From: Alphaproteobacteria bacterium | GTDB taxonomy: Bacteria; Pseudomonadota; Alphaproteobacteria; UBA6615 | DNA: 32,024 nucleotides | Direction of reading: 5' to 3' | Assembly (NCBI GenBank): GCA_028279245.1 | Contig: JANQOE010000115.1 | Span: 1 to 32,024 of the forward strand | Shown here: piece by piece, positions 1 to 8,854 of the stretch | Layout: the number at the start of each line of letters is the position of its first letter | How positions within the stretch are numbered: the stretch's first letter is position 1 | The notes under the pieces: generated by a model | Databases searched by the model: none | Seen by the model: only the letters and a program-made list of their open reading frames with translations | What the model was told of the DNA's origin: nothing | Position numbers and translations under genes: made by a program

Positions 1-416
1 TAGCCGCGCACGGGCACCCCGTCAGTCTGCGCGGACGCCATCACCGGTACGAACCGTTCGAGGCTTTCGGCGATTGAACAATTGATGTTCCGTTGACTGA
101 AACCCTCCGACGCCGCGGCAAACACGGCGACCTCGTTCGCACCCGCGGCCCGCGCTCGCTCGTACCCCCTCAGGTTCGGCGTCAGTGCTGCGTAGGAGAT
201 ACCGGCGGAGCGCCGAATGCCGGCCAGGACTTCCTCGGCATCGGCCATCTGCGGCACCCATTTCGGACTGACGAAACTAGTCGCTTCGATCCGACTGAAT
301 CCGCAGTCCGAGAGCATGTTTACCAGCCGGATCTTGTCCGCCGCTGGGATCAGCCGCGCCTCGTTCTGCAGCCCGTCGCGCGGCCCGACTTCGAACACGG
401 AGACCCGTTCGTTCAC
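1..416 (-). CDS. mvaB: Hydroxymethylglutaryl-CoA lyase, N-terminal part (cut by window edge)
   Basis: This enzyme cleaves 3-hydroxy-3-methylglutaryl-CoA into acetyl-CoA and acetoacetate, the last step of leucine breakdown. Reading the minus strand from a GTG at 416-414 gives about 138 residues without a stop. They begin VNERVSVFEVGPRDGLQNE, the family signature for the first barrel strand with its metal-binding Asp and catalytic Arg. Further matches are the EATSFVSPKWVPQMAD segment and NEVAVFAAASEGFSQRN. The GTG shares four bases (GTGA) with the stop of the upstream carboxylase alpha subunit, so translation is probably coupled. The C-terminal half, including the expected catalytic Cys loop, lies outside the window. 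Identity is firm from the motifs and operon context. Confidence 0.93.
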   Translation of the reverse strand, partial: MNERVSVFEVGPRDGLQNEARLIPAADKIRLVNMLSDCGFSRIEATSFVSPKWVPQMADAEEVLAGIRRSAGISYAALTPNLRGYERARAAGANEVAVFAAASEGFSQRNINCSIAESLERFVPVMASAQTDGVPVRG

Positions 417-2416
417 GCTGCCGACTCGTTTTCACGTTGCAGCTTTACCAGCACGGTCCCATCCTCGACCTGCTCGCCTTTCGCGACCAGCACCTCGGCG
501 ACCGTACCGTCCCGTGGCGCGGTCAGCCCGTGCTCCATCTTCATCGCTTCGATCAAGACGAGCTGCTGGCCCACCGTGACAGCAACCCCGGCCTCCGCCG
601 CAACCTGCCGCACCAACCCCGGCAGCGGCGAGATAATCCAATCCCCGCCTGCATTCGCTTCGTCGGCGTCGGCCAGCCGATCCGGAAGGACAAAGGAGTA
701 TGTCTCACCGTCCAGAAAGACCGTCACGGCACGATCGTCCTTGACCACACCGGCGCTTTTCGACTGACCATCTACGCTGAACGCAAGTCGTGGCCCGGCA
801 CGTCCTTCCGCCAACTGAATGTCCGCCCAGGTCGCGCCGATCCGCACCTTGAAACCGGCATGCCCATAGGCCGCAAGCGCAACGTCGTAGCGCTCTCCAT
901 TATGCTCGAGCAGCGCGTGGTGTTGCGCGGCGGCCCACATGCGCCACCCTCGCAGCCCATCCCAAGGGTCGTCTCCCGACCCAGGCTCGATCAGGCCCAA
1001 TACCGCCAGGGCGGCCACACCGAGCACATCCGGTGGCACCGCGCCAGCCCGCGTGAGTTCTGCCAAACCACGGTCGATCAAACCCGTATCGACCTGTCCC
1101 CGTTTGAATTCCTCATAGTTAACAAGCCGGCTAAGAAAAGTGAGGTTGGTCGTGACGCCGGCAAGCTCGCAATCCGCCAAGGCTTCGCCCAGTCGAATCC
1201 GCGCCGTCTCACGGTCCGGGCCATGCGCAACGATCTTGGCGATCATCGGATCATAGAAGGGAGACACATCCTCGCCGGCCTGCACCCCAAGTTCGATCCG
1301 CAGGTCATCATCAGTGTTGGGAAGTGCCAAATGAGTAAGATGACCCGTCGCCGGCAGGAACCCCTTGGCCGGGTCTTCGGCATAGACCCGCGCCTCCATC
1401 GCCCAGCCATCGATCTCCAGCTCTTCTTGTGACTTTGGCAGCGGTTCCCCCGCCGCCACGCGAAGTTGCCACTCGACAAGATCGACCCCGGTGATGAACT
1501 CGGTGACCGGGTGCTCGACCTGCAGCCGCGTATTCATCTCCATGAAGTAGAAGCGGTCGGCCCGCAACCCGTCGGCGACATCGGCAATGAACTCGACTGT
1601 ACCCGCATTGCTATAGCCGATAGCCCGCGCAGCCCGCACGGCCGCCGCACCCATAGCCGCGCGAATGTCCGCCGGCATATCCGGGGCAGGGGCCTCTTCG
1701 ATCACCTTCTGATGCCGGCGTTGTAAGGAGCAGTCCCGCTCAAACAGGTGCACGACGCCGCCGTGATTGTCGCCGAACACCTGAATCTCGATATGCCGGG
1801 GTAATTCAATACATTTCTCGACAAGGCAATGCCTGTCGCCGAAGCTGGCCTGCGCCTCGCGCTGCGCGCTCGCTAGGGCCGCCGCGAAGTCGGCCGGCGC
1901 ATCGACCCGCCGCATCCCTTTGCCGCCGCCACCCGCCCGCGCCTTGATCAGCACCGGATAGCCGATCGCGTCCGCTTCGGCAGCCAGCAGTGCCGCGTCC
2001 TGACTGTCCCCATGATAGCCTGGCACCACCGGCACCCCGGCATCCGCCATCAGGCGCTTCGCCGCGTCCTTGCGGCCCATTGCTCTGATGGCATCCGGCG
2101 CCGGGCCGATGAAGGTCAGCCCCGCCGCCGCGACTGCCTCGGCAAACGCCGCGTTTTCGGAGAGGAACCCGTAGCCCGGATGCACCGCTTCGGCGCCGGA
2201 GCTTTTGGCGGCGTCGATAATCCGGTCGATAGCCAGATAGCTCTCCGCGGCCGCCGCCGGCCCGATCCGCACTGCGTTGTCGGCGGATTTCGTATGCAGC
2301 GCGTTCGCATCCGCGTCGGAATAGACGGCGACGGTCTCGATCCCCATCCGCCTTGCCGTCCGCATCACCCGGCAGGCGATTTCGCCCCGGTTGGCAATGA
2401 GGATCCTGCTAAACAC
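413..2416 (-). CDS. mccA: Methylcrotonyl-CoA carboxylase, biotin-carrying alpha subunit
   Basis: The 667-residue biotin-dependent subunit carboxylates biotin with ATP and bicarbonate, for transfer to 3-methylcrotonyl-CoA in leucine catabolism. It opens with the biotin carboxylase N-domain (FSRILIANRGEIACRV). It continues with the ATP-grasp glycine loop (RAGGGGKGMRRV) and the EMNTRLQVEHPVTE active-site segment. It ends in a biotinyl domain with EAMKMEH, whose Lys (about residue 626) is the biotin site. Length fits the acyl-CoA carboxylase alpha family. The start is a GTG with no clear ribosome binding site, 9 bases after the beta-subunit stop, so it probably relies on coupling. The family alone could also be propionyl- or geranyl-CoA carboxylase; the ivd, beta-subunit and HMG-CoA lyase neighbours point to methylcrotonyl-CoA. 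Confidence 0.93.
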   Translation of the reverse strand: MFSRILIANRGEIACRVMRTARRMGIETVAVYSDADANALHTKSADNAVRIGPAAAAESYLAIDRIIDAAKSSGAEAVHPGYGFLSENAAFAEAVAAAGLTFIGPAPDAIRAMGRKDAAKRLMADAGVPVVPGYHGDSQDAALLAAEADAIGYPVLIKARAGGGGKGMRRVDAPADFAAALASAQREAQASFGDRHCLVEKCIELPRHIEIQVFGDNHGGVVHLFERDCSLQRRHQKVIEEAPAPDMPADIRAAMGAAAVRAARAIGYSNAGTVEFIADVADGLRADRFYFMEMNTRLQVEHPVTEFITGVDLVEWQLRVAAGEPLPKSQEELEIDGWAMEARVYAEDPAKGFLPATGHLTHLALPNTDDDLRIELGVQAGEDVSPFYDPMIAKIVAHGPDRETARIRLGEALADCELAGVTTNLTFLSRLVNYEEFKRGQVDTGLIDRGLAELTRAGAVPPDVLGVAALAVLGLIEPGSGDDPWDGLRGWRMWAAAQHHALLEHNGERYDVALAAYGHAGFKVRIGATWADIQLAEGRAGPRLAFSVDGQSKSAGVVKDDRAVTVFLDGETYSFVLPDRLADADEANAGGDWIISPLPGLVRQVAAEAGVAVTVGQQLVLIEAMKMEHGLTAPRDGTVAEVLVAKGEQVEDGTVLVKLQRENESAA

Positions 2417-2425
2417 CTGACCGGG

Positions 2426-4033
2426 TCACATCCGGAAGACCCCGAACCGTGTCTCCGGTATCGGGGCGTTGAGTGCGGCGGAGAGTGACAGGCCCAGTAC
2501 ATCCCGCGTCTGCCGTGGGTCGACGATGCCGTCGTCCCACAGCCGCGCCGACGCGTAGAGCGGATGGCCTTGATGCTCGAACTGCTCGACAATCGGCGCC
2601 TTGAATGCCGCTTCGTCCTCGGCCGACCAGCTCTCGCCGTCGCGCTCAATCCGGTCGCGTCGCACGGTCGCCAGCACATTGGCCGCCTGTTCGCCACCCA
2701 TCACTGAGATCCGCGAGGTCGGCCAACTCCACAGGAACCGGGGTGCATAGGCACGGCCGCACATCCCATAGTTACCGGCGCCGAAGGAACTGCCGACGAT
2801 CATCGTCACTTTCGGCACCTGGGTGTTGGCGACTGCCGTGACCATCTTCGCGCCGTCCTTGGCGATCCCGCCAGACTCGTACTTCCGGCCGACCATGAAA
2901 CCGGTGATGTTCTGCAAAAACACCAGCGGCACACGGCGTTGACTGCACAGCTCTACGAAGTGCGCGCCCTTCAGCGCACTCTCCGAAAACAGCACCCCGT
3001 TGTTGGCCAGGATCCCCACCGGCACCCCATGCAAATGGGCAAAACCACAGACCAGAGTCGATCCATAGCGTGCCTTGAATTCATCGAACCGCGAGCCATC
3101 GACGATGCGCGCCAGTAATTCGCGGATGTCATAGGGCGTCCTTGTGTCCGTCGGCACCACGCCGATGATCTCTTCGGGGTCGTAGGCCGGGTCTTCCGGC
3201 GTCTCCCGTACCACATCGTCGGGCTTGCTACGGTTGGTGTCGGCCACCGCCCGCCGCGCCAGCGCCAACGCGTGCGCATCGTCGCGCGCCAGGTGGTCGG
3301 CCACCCCGGACAGGCGCGTGTGCACGTCGCTGCCGCCGAGATCCTCCGCCGACACTTCCTCGCCGGTCGCAGCTTTCACTAGGGGCGGGCCGGCCAGGAA
3401 GATCGTGCCCTGATCCTTGACGATAATGGTCTCATCCGACATGGCCGGCACATAAGCACCGCCCGCCGTGCACGACCCCATGACCGCCGCGATTTGCGGA
3501 ATGCCCTTGGCCGACATGTTAGCCTGGTTGAAAAAGATCCGACCGAAATGGTCTCGGTCGGGAAACACCTCGTCCTGGTTCGGCAGATTGGCCCCGCCGG
3601 AATCCACCAGGTAGACGCAGGGCAAGTTATTCTGCTCCGCAATCTCCTGCGCCCGCAGGTGCTTCTTCACGGTCATCGGGTAGTAGGTGCCGCCTTTGAC
3701 CGTCGCATCGTTGCAGACGATCATCACCTCTTGCCCCGCAACCCGGCCCACCCCGGCGATGATCCCGGCGGAGGGGCAATCCCCATCATACATCCCGTGC
3801 GCCGCAACCGCGCCGATCTCCAAGAACGGCGAGGCCGGGTCAAGCAACCGGCTCACCCGTTCCCGCGGCAATAGTTTGCCGCGGCCCACATGCCGGGCGC
3901 GCACCTTTTCGCCGCCGCCGGCATGGGCCGCATCCACCGCCGCTTGCACCTCGGCAATGGCCGCCTCATGGGCCGCCTTGTTCGCGGCAAAGTCCTCGCT
4001 ATTGCTCGAAACGGCCGACTTGAGAACGCCCAT
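2426..4033 (-). CDS. mccB: Methylcrotonyl-CoA carboxylase, carboxyltransferase beta subunit
   Basis: This subunit transfers the carboxyl group from carboxybiotin to 3-methylcrotonyl-CoA, forming 3-methylglutaconyl-CoA. It is about 535 residues, a normal length, with two crotonase-like carboxyltransferase halves. Recognisable segments are [16 protein letters not shown] near the N-terminus, the oxyanion region [17 protein letters not shown], and the C-terminal [16 protein letters not shown] and [15 protein letters not shown]. The upstream ivd stop lies at 4038-4036. A TTG at 4039 would overlap it as TTGA, whereas the ATG at 4033 follows two bases later. I chose the ATG, but the TTG is possible and adds two residues. 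Translation is likely coupled to ivd. Confidence 0.94.
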   Translation of the reverse strand: MGVLKSAVSSNSEDFAANKAAHEAAIAEVQAAVDAAHAGGGEKVRARHVGRGKLLPRERVSRLLDPASPFLEIGAVAAHGMYDGDCPSAGIIAGVGRVAGQEVMIVCNDATVKGGTYYPMTVKKHLRAQEIAEQNNLPCVYLVDSGGANLPNQDEVFPDRDHFGRIFFNQANMSAKGIPQIAAVMGSCTAGGAYVPAMSDETIIVKDQGTIFLAGPPLVKAATGEEVSAEDLGGSDVHTRLSGVADHLARDDAHALALARRAVADTNRSKPDDVVRETPEDPAYDPEEIIGVVPTDTRTPYDIRELLARIVDGSRFDEFKARYGSTLVCGFAHLHGVPVGILANNGVLFSESALKGAHFVELCSQRRVPLVFLQNITGFMVGRKYESGGIAKDGAKMVTAVANTQVPKVTMIVGSSFGAGNYGMCGRAYAPRFLWSWPTSRISVMGGEQAANVLATVRRDRIERDGESWSAEDEAAFKAPIVEQFEHQGHPLYASARLWDDGIVDPRQTRDVLGLSLSAALNAPIPETRFGVFRM

Positions 4034-4035
4034 CC

Positions 4036-5199
4036 TCAAGCGGTCTCAGCGAACAATTCGCGGCCAATCAGCATGCGGCGGATCTCCGACGTGCCCGCGC
4101 CGATCTCATACAGTTTGGCATCGCGCAGCAATCGGCCCGTCGGGTACTCGTTGATATAGCCGTTGCCGCCCAGCGCCTGGATCGCCTCTAGCGCGCACCA
4201 GGTCGCTTTCTCCGCGGCATAGAGAATGCAGCCGGCCGCATCTTTGCGGGTCGTCTCGCCGCGGTCGCACGCCTGCGCCACCGAATAGACATAGGATCGG
4301 CAGGCATTCATCGTCACATACATATCGGCCAGCTTGCCCTGCATCAGTTGGAAGGTGCCGATCGGCTTGCCGAACTGCTCCCGCTCATGCACGTAGGGGA
4401 CGACCACGTCGAGACACGCCGCCATGATCCCCAGCGGCCCACCGGCCAGCACCACCCGCTCATAGTCGAGGCCTGACATCAGCACTTCGACGCCGCGCCC
4501 TTCCTCGCCCAGGACGTTCTCGTAGGGCACATCACACTCGTCGAAGACCAGCTCACAGGTGTTCGAACCACGCATGCCCAACTTGTCGAGTTTCTGCGCG
4601 GTGGAGAACCCGGCCATATCGCGCTCGATCAGAAAAGCGGTGATACCGCGCGATCCCGCGTCCGGATCGGTTCTTGCGTAGACGATCAGCGTCTCTGCGT
4701 CCGGCCCGTTGGTAATCCACATCTTGTTGCCGGAAAGCACGTAGCGGTCGTTCCGCTTCTCTGCACGCAGCTTCATCGACACCACGTCCGAGCCTGATCC
4801 CGGCTCCGACATGGCCAGCGCCCCGACATGCGCCCCGGAACAAAGCGCCGGCAAGTATTTCTCTTTCTGCGCCGCGGTGCCGTGCCGGTTGATCTGATTG
4901 ACACACAAGTTGGAGTGCGCGCCGTAGGAGAGACCGATGGAGGCGGACGCCCGGCTGATCTCTTCCATCGCCACAACATGGGCCAGATACCCCATGCCCG
5001 ACCCGCCATAGGTCGGATCCGCTGTCACCCCCAACAGCCCGAGCGCGCCGAGTTCGGGCCACAGGTCGGCGGCGAAGTTGTTTGTCTCGTCGATCTCGGC
5101 GGCGCGCGGCGCCAGCTTATCCTGCGCCCATCGATGCACGGTGTCCCGCAAGGCCTCCACTTCGTCGCCCAGCGCGAAGTTCATAGCCGCATGGAACAT
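4036..5199 (-). CDS. ivd: Isovaleryl-CoA dehydrogenase
   Basis: This FAD enzyme oxidises isovaleryl-CoA to 3-methylcrotonyl-CoA and passes electrons to electron-transfer flavoprotein. The protein is about 387 residues with standard acyl-CoA dehydrogenase blocks: [17 protein letters not shown] (FAD/substrate), the KMWITNG strand and the C-terminal [19 protein letters not shown]. The catalytic base of isovaleryl-CoA dehydrogenases sits in helix G, and here [14 protein letters not shown] supplies that Glu (about residue 247). The usual helix-K Glu of other family members is replaced by Gly in YEIGAG, which supports this specificity. GGAGGA at 5208-5213 stands 8 bases before the ATG at 5199; a GTG at 5205 is less well spaced. 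It feeds the carboxylase encoded just downstream. Confidence 0.94.
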   Translation of the reverse strand: MFHAAMNFALGDEVEALRDTVHRWAQDKLAPRAAEIDETNNFAADLWPELGALGLLGVTADPTYGGSGMGYLAHVVAMEEISRASASIGLSYGAHSNLCVNQINRHGTAAQKEKYLPALCSGAHVGALAMSEPGSGSDVVSMKLRAEKRNDRYVLSGNKMWITNGPDAETLIVYARTDPDAGSRGITAFLIERDMAGFSTAQKLDKLGMRGSNTCELVFDECDVPYENVLGEEGRGVEVLMSGLDYERVVLAGGPLGIMAACLDVVVPYVHEREQFGKPIGTFQLMQGKLADMYVTMNACRSYVYSVAQACDRGETTRKDAAGCILYAAEKATWCALEAIQALGGNGYINEYPTGRLLRDAKLYEIGAGTSEIRRMLIGRELFAETA

Positions 5200-5271
5200 C
5201 TGCACGATCCTCCGCCGTTCGTTAGCGCCAAACTACCGCATGCAACGAAATAGGCCTCGCAGCCCAACTAC

Positions 5272-6384
5272 CTAGCCAATGAATGCATCCGCGTCGAGAT
5301 CCTCGATCGCCGCGAGGGAACGCGACAATCCGGCCGCCGCCAGCGCTTTCCCGCGTTCATTGCCAACCCCGAAACCGCCGGCGGCATAAACCGCGCCGAT
5401 CACGATCGCGAGCGTGGCCTGCCGATAGGCATCCCAACAGTCACCGAAACTGAAATCCGTCACGCCGCCATCGAGCAAAGTCTGATGATAGCGAACCAGC
5501 ACGTCCCGCTCGATTTCTCGGCGCAGCGCGCTGGACACGCTGCCGGCCATGAAGCAGGCGACGTCGTAGAGACCGCTGCTACGTCCGCAGACCTGCCAGT
5601 CCACCACGCCAAGCGCATCGCCTCCAGGCAACCCGAACAGCAGGTTGTCGGCGCGGAAGTCGCCATGCACCAAGGTGCGGCGGCCGCTCGCCATCTCTCT
5701 CACATGCGCCGCCACGTTCGGCGCATAGGCCGCCAGGATTTCCCGGCCGCGCGCGGTGACCAGTTCCGGGAAGCGCTCCTGCGCCGCGCCGACATAGGTC
5801 TGGAATAGCTGCTGCACGGCCTGAACGAAGTCGGGATTTGCGAAGTCAAACAGACCGGCAGTCGTCGGCGTATCGACCGCGTCCCACCAGGTCGCATGCA
5901 GCTTGGCGATGTTGGTGATGGCGGTGTACGCGTCGGCCTCGCTCGCGCCGGTCACCTGGTCGCCGGGCCGACCGCCGCTAAGATCTTCCATCAGCAGCAC
6001 GAAATCCTGACTGTCGGGTTCGATGTCCGCGAAATAGAGGTGGGGCGTACGGATCGGTGCGTTGGCGGCAATGTGTTGATAAAACCCAACCTCGCGCGCA
6101 TAGAGCCCCAAACTGTGGGCAACCTGCAGGTTCTGTGGTTCCGCGGTCGGCAGCTTGGCGACTATGTGGGCCGGTAGGTCGCCAGCGGCCTCGTCATCCC
6201 CAGCATCGTCAAGCCAGGTCACGTCCAGCCGCATGACCTCGCCGGTCATGCCATGCCCGGTACCGAGGTCCGTGACCTGCACCGATTTGACCGCGTCTTC
6301 TTTCAACACCCCGCTGGCACGCAACGCTTCGTTTAGCCATGCCGGGGTGATCCCTGACCGCCCCGTCGGAATTTCGACGTCCAC
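5272..6384 (-). CDS. APH/ecdysteroid-kinase-like phosphotransferase
   Basis: This 370-residue protein has the eukaryotic-kinase-like fold of the aminoglycoside phosphotransferase/CHK (ecdysteroid kinase-like) group, which phosphorylates hydroxyl groups on small molecules. The catalytic loop reads LVHGDFRADNLLF (His240, Asp242, Asn247) and the metal-binding segment is GVVDWQ (Asp262). HIVAKLP supplies the expected ATP-binding Lys (about 77). The start is a GTG with GAGGGA four to five bases upstream. It is 66-72 bases upstream of ivd on the same strand and probably the first gene of the leucine-catabolic operon. The substrate is unknown; related kinase domains are fused to acyl-CoA dehydrogenase domains in ACAD10/11, so a hydroxyacyl substrate is conceivable. 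Drug resistance is not implied by the sequence. Confidence 0.8.
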   Translation of the reverse strand: MDVEIPTGRSGITPAWLNEALRASGVLKEDAVKSVQVTDLGTGHGMTGEVMRLDVTWLDDAGDDEAAGDLPAHIVAKLPTAEPQNLQVAHSLGLYAREVGFYQHIAANAPIRTPHLYFADIEPDSQDFVLLMEDLSGGRPGDQVTGASEADAYTAITNIAKLHATWWDAVDTPTTAGLFDFANPDFVQAVQQLFQTYVGAAQERFPELVTARGREILAAYAPNVAAHVREMASGRRTLVHGDFRADNLLFGLPGGDALGVVDWQVCGRSSGLYDVACFMAGSVSSALRREIERDVLVRYHQTLLDGGVTDFSFGDCWDAYRQATLAIVIGAVYAAGGFGVGNERGKALAAAGLSRSLAAIEDLDADAFIG

Positions 6385-6422
6385 TTGTCCCTCGCTAGCT
6401 CTTTATTGTTCGGCTTCATTGA

Positions 6423-6445
6423 TAAAGCCAGATGACCTAAAGCCA
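6423..6445. promoter_or_regulatory. Candidate operator: direct repeat TAAAGCCA-N7-TAAAGCCA
   Basis: Two identical 8-base copies of TAAAGCCA (6423-6430 and 6438-6445) are spaced 15 bases apart, 38 bases upstream of the GTG of the phosphotransferase gene. They lie in the AT-rich gap (about 45% G+C over 6421-6540 by hand count) between that operon and the divergent XRE regulator. The position suits an operator or activator site for either gene. No regulator is assigned and the repeat could be chance. The rest of 6385-6633 shows no strong promoter hexamer pair. Confidence 0.3.
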
Positions 6446-6633
6446 AACGAGTAGGCTGTCAGGATTTGGTTAGTAATACGTGTACGAACCTCTTAGCCGC
6501 GGTCCCTTAGCATTAAAAAACCGGACGAAAGTACTTGATCGCCCTGTCAATTCCGGGCGTCTGCGAGTAGCATCGGCCCAGGTGATGAGGATCGCTCACC
6601 AGCGAATCCACTCTCTCAAGCAGGAAGCCCGAC

Positions 6634-7005
6634 ATGAGCCACCCTGTCGATGTGCACGTAGGTCAGCGTTTGCGGCAGTGTCGGGAACACCGCGGGCTCA
6701 CCCAGAAACAGGTGGCCGACCAGGTCGGTCTCGCCTTCCAACAATTGCAGAAATACGAAAACGCGTCCAACCGGGTGAGCGCCAGCGTCATGTGGCAGCT
6801 GGCGAAGGTCCTCAGCGTCGCACCGGGCTACTTCTTCGAGGACTACGTGGAGTCCGGGCGGAATGTCGAGGAGCTGGTATCGGACGGGCGAGGCGGCGGC
6901 CGCCAGACAATCGACCTGAACCGGCAGTTTGGAAGCATCGGCGATGAAGATGTCCGCCGCCGGCTTGTCGCCCTTATCGGGACGATCGCCGACGCCGGCT
7001 ACTGA
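6634..7005 (+). CDS. XRE-family helix-turn-helix transcriptional regulator
   Basis: This is a 123-residue DNA-binding protein. Residues about 9-65 form a Cro/C1-type helix-turn-helix: VGQRLRQCREHRGLTQKQVA, then FQQLQKYENASNRVSASVMW and LAKVLSVAPGYFFE. This is the pattern of the alphaproteobacterial short XRE regulators (SinR/SdpR-like) with a characteristic QLQKYE recognition helix. The C-terminal 55 residues show no known domain; they end in a helix (DEDVRRRLVALIGTIADAGY) that may mediate dimerisation. AGGAAG lies six bases before the ATG. It is divergent from the leucine operon, so it could control it, but this is only positional inference. Its last 7 bases overlap the end of the convergent flavin reductase gene. 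Confidence 0.85.
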   Translation: MSHPVDVHVGQRLRQCREHRGLTQKQVADQVGLAFQQLQKYENASNRVSASVMWQLAKVLSVAPGYFFEDYVESGRNVEELVSDGRGGGRQTIDLNRQFGSIGDEDVRRRLVALIGTIADAGY

Positions 7006-7517
7006 TGTCGGCCCGTCAGCAGGCTGCGGTAGTCACTGCCCCAATAGACCAGCGGCGGCGCGCCGTTTCCGAGATAAAGGTGCATCACGCGGAGCACCAA
7101 TATAACATGGTCTCCGCCGTCAAATTGCGCGTGCGGTTCGCATTCTAGTCCAGCGATACGCTCATCCAGCAGCGGCGCACCTGTCCGACCAGCCGACCAC
7201 CTGACACCCTCCCAAGGGTTTTCCAGTGAGCTGGAGAATCGCACGGATAGATCTCGCTGGGCCTCGCCCAGGAAATTGATCGCGAAGCAGTCGGCCGCGC
7301 ACCAGGCATCGAAGCCACCGGCGTCCCGGCCCAGGCAGAACAGGACCAATGGTGGGTCGAGCGAGACCGACGAGAACGAATTGACCGTGATCCCCAAGGG
7401 AACGTCTCGGGGTCCTGGTGCCGTAACCACCGTGACCCCGGTGGCGAACTGCCCGAAACAGGCGCGCAGGCTCTTCTCGGTCAGGGGTGGGTCAGCCTGA
7501 CCCGTGATGTCGCTCAA
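6999..7517 (-). CDS. Flavin reductase domain protein (FMN-binding, HpaC-like)
   Basis: This 172-residue single-domain protein resembles NAD(P)H:flavin oxidoreductases that supply reduced FMN or FAD to a two-component monooxygenase. The split-barrel flavin motif is clear: FGQFATGVTVVTA, GITVNSFSSVSLDPPLVLFCL, FAINFLGEAQRDLSVRF, and a C-terminal GGDHVILVLRVMHLYL followed by PLVYWGSDYRSL. The start is a TTG with GGAG seven bases upstream at about 7525-7528. No flavin-dependent monooxygenase partner is encoded next to it; the nearest oxygenase is a P450 12 kb away, which would not normally use free reduced flavin. The partner is therefore unknown. Confidence 0.85.
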   Translation of the reverse strand: MSDITGQADPPLTEKSLRACFGQFATGVTVVTAPGPRDVPLGITVNSFSSVSLDPPLVLFCLGRDAGGFDAWCAADCFAINFLGEAQRDLSVRFSSSLENPWEGVRWSAGRTGAPLLDERIAGLECEPHAQFDGGDHVILVLRVMHLYLGNGAPPLVYWGSDYRSLLTGRHQ

Positions 7518-7547
7518 CCTGTCGCTCCGGCGGTGGTGCGGTGACCC

Positions 7548-7573
7548 TATAACATACGCCGGATCTGTATAAC
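7548..7573. promoter_or_regulatory. Direct repeat of TATAAC upstream of flavin reductase
   Basis: TATAAC occurs at 7548-7553 and 7568-7573, exactly 20 bases apart (two helical turns), in the 88-base gap upstream of the flavin reductase. On the coding strand each copy reads GTTATA. The repeats could be an operator or parts of a promoter; no convincing -35 element accompanies them. Confidence 0.25.
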
Positions 7574-7605
7574 CTCTATGACTACCTGGGCAATGGTGGC
7601 AGCCC

Positions 7606-8133
7606 TCAGGCTTCGCCGCGCGCCGGGTAGTTGCGCTCCTTAACCACCTTCATCGACTGCAGGATCTGGTCGAACGCCGGTCGGGCGAACGGCATGGTCT
7701 GCACGATACTGGCGTAAAGCGTGCCGTCCGGCCGCACCAGGAAGACCCCCGGCTCATTGAACAGTGCCGGCTCCTCGATGCCGATGCTGGTCTTGCCGAT
7801 CCCGCTGGAGACGAACAGCCCCCAAGCCCGCGCCGTGTCGATAGATACGCCATAGCCGATCGGCAGCTGTTCGATACCCCAATCCGCTTTGGTCTGCTCG
7901 GCGCGCTCTTGGCTGTCCGAGGACAGCGCAACCGCCTCGATCCCCAGGGCTGCGAAGTCATCGAGCTTCCGGTCGAGGTCGCGCAGATACGGCTTGCATA
8001 TCGGGCAATGCAGGCCGCGATAGAACACGGCCAAGGTGAACATCTCTGGCTCTTGCGCCTCCAGCGACCAGTCGCCGCCGCCGACAAGTTTGGACGGGAG
8101 CGGCGGAACAGGCTGGCGGGGGATGAGGGTCAT
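7606..8133 (-). CDS. AhpC/TSA-type thioredoxin-fold (peroxiredoxin-like) protein
   Basis: This 175-residue cytoplasmic protein has a thioredoxin-like fold of the redoxin/AhpC-TSA superfamily. The active-site segment is VFYRGLHCPICKPYLRDL, with Cys43 and Cys46 forming a CxxC after a Tyr-Arg-Gly strand. The following DFAALGIEAVALSSDS and EPGVFLVRPDGTLYAS segments are typical of peroxiredoxin-like proteins. It lacks the usual peroxiredoxin TxxC peroxidatic context, so a disulfide reductase or atypical peroxidase role is possible. CCGGAG stands five bases before the ATG, and a TATACT box is present upstream. The cupin gene diverges from it across a 137-base gap. Confidence 0.85.
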   Translation of the reverse strand: MTLIPRQPVPPLPSKLVGGGDWSLEAQEPEMFTLAVFYRGLHCPICKPYLRDLDRKLDDFAALGIEAVALSSDSQERAEQTKADWGIEQLPIGYGVSIDTARAWGLFVSSGIGKTSIGIEEPALFNEPGVFLVRPDGTLYASIVQTMPFARPAFDQILQSMKVVKERNYPARGEA

Positions 8134-8150
8134 AACAACTCCGGTTTTTC

Positions 8151-8156
8151 AGTATA
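8151..8156 (-). promoter_or_regulatory. Candidate -10 box (TATACT) of the redoxin gene
   Basis: TATACT on the minus strand is a 5/6 match to the sigma-70 -10 consensus, 17 bases upstream of the redoxin ATG. No good -35 hexamer stands 16-18 bases further upstream. Transcription from it would leave a very short leader that still contains the GGAG ribosome binding site at 8139-8142. Confidence 0.3.
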
Positions 8157-8270
8157 GAATCAAGGTGGGCTTGCGCTGCTGACGCCTGCGCGATCTAAGC
8201 TGGCGGCTGGCCGTGGCAAGCAGTTTCCGTATCAACATCATGTGTCCCACGGCACCGAATGGGAGAGGCA

Positions 8271-8789
8271 ATGCCAGAACCGATCATCAATGTCGACGAT
8301 GCGCCGGTCCATGAGACGAGCAACGGCGACCACTTCGCGGTGAAGATGGCGCAACTCGCCGGACCGCTCGGAGCCAAGGGGATCGGCACCAACCTGACCC
8401 GCGTGCCGTCCGGGAAGGCGGCCTTTCCATTCCACCATCACTTCGCCAATGAGGAACACTTCTTCATTCTCAGCGGGTCGGGCCGCCTGCGCGTCGGCGA
8501 GGAGACCTATCCGGTCCGGCCGCACGACTACATCGTCAACCCGGCCGGCGGACCCGAACACGCCCATCAGTTGATCAACACCGGCGACGAAGATCTCGTC
8601 TACTTGGCCATCTCGACCAAGGTTGCGCCCGAAATCGTGGGGTACCCGGACTCCGGTAAGACTGGCGTCATGGCGGTGCCGTGGGGACAGGAGCCGCACC
8701 CCTTCATGGTGCAAGACGAGACCAAGGGCGCGGTCGGCTACTGGGACGGCGAGGACGGTAGGGCGGTCGCGGCGACACTGAAGGGCTGA
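8271..8789 (+). CDS. Cupin domain protein
   Basis: This 172-residue protein has a single cupin_2 beta-barrel. Metal-ligand motif 1 is FPFHHHFANEEHFFILSGSG (His55/His57, Glu61 or 62) and motif 2 is NPAGGPEHAHQLINTG (His97/His99). A metal centre is therefore intact, but cupins range from isomerases to dioxygenases, so the reaction cannot be named. GGAG at 8262-8265 is correctly spaced for the ATG at 8271; an in-frame ATG at 8259 lies upstream of that site and is unlikely. The segment after the barrel (VGYPDSGKTGVMAVPWGQ) has a short Gly/Asp-rich tail. It is divergent from the redoxin gene and upstream of the PCMT gene. Confidence 0.83.
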   Translation: MPEPIINVDDAPVHETSNGDHFAVKMAQLAGPLGAKGIGTNLTRVPSGKAAFPFHHHFANEEHFFILSGSGRLRVGEETYPVRPHDYIVNPAGGPEHAHQLINTGDEDLVYLAISTKVAPEIVGYPDSGKTGVMAVPWGQEPHPFMVQDETKGAVGYWDGEDGRAVAATLKG

Positions 8790-8854
8790 ACGGCGGCGTT
8801 GTCACCCCGTATCCGCCGCCGTATAAGACGGCGGACCGGGAATGGGGCCTTGCC

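Noticed and set aside
437..1432. 331-residue plus-strand open frame
   Set aside because: It runs antisense to mccA, whose motifs are clear; the translation has no recognisable domain.
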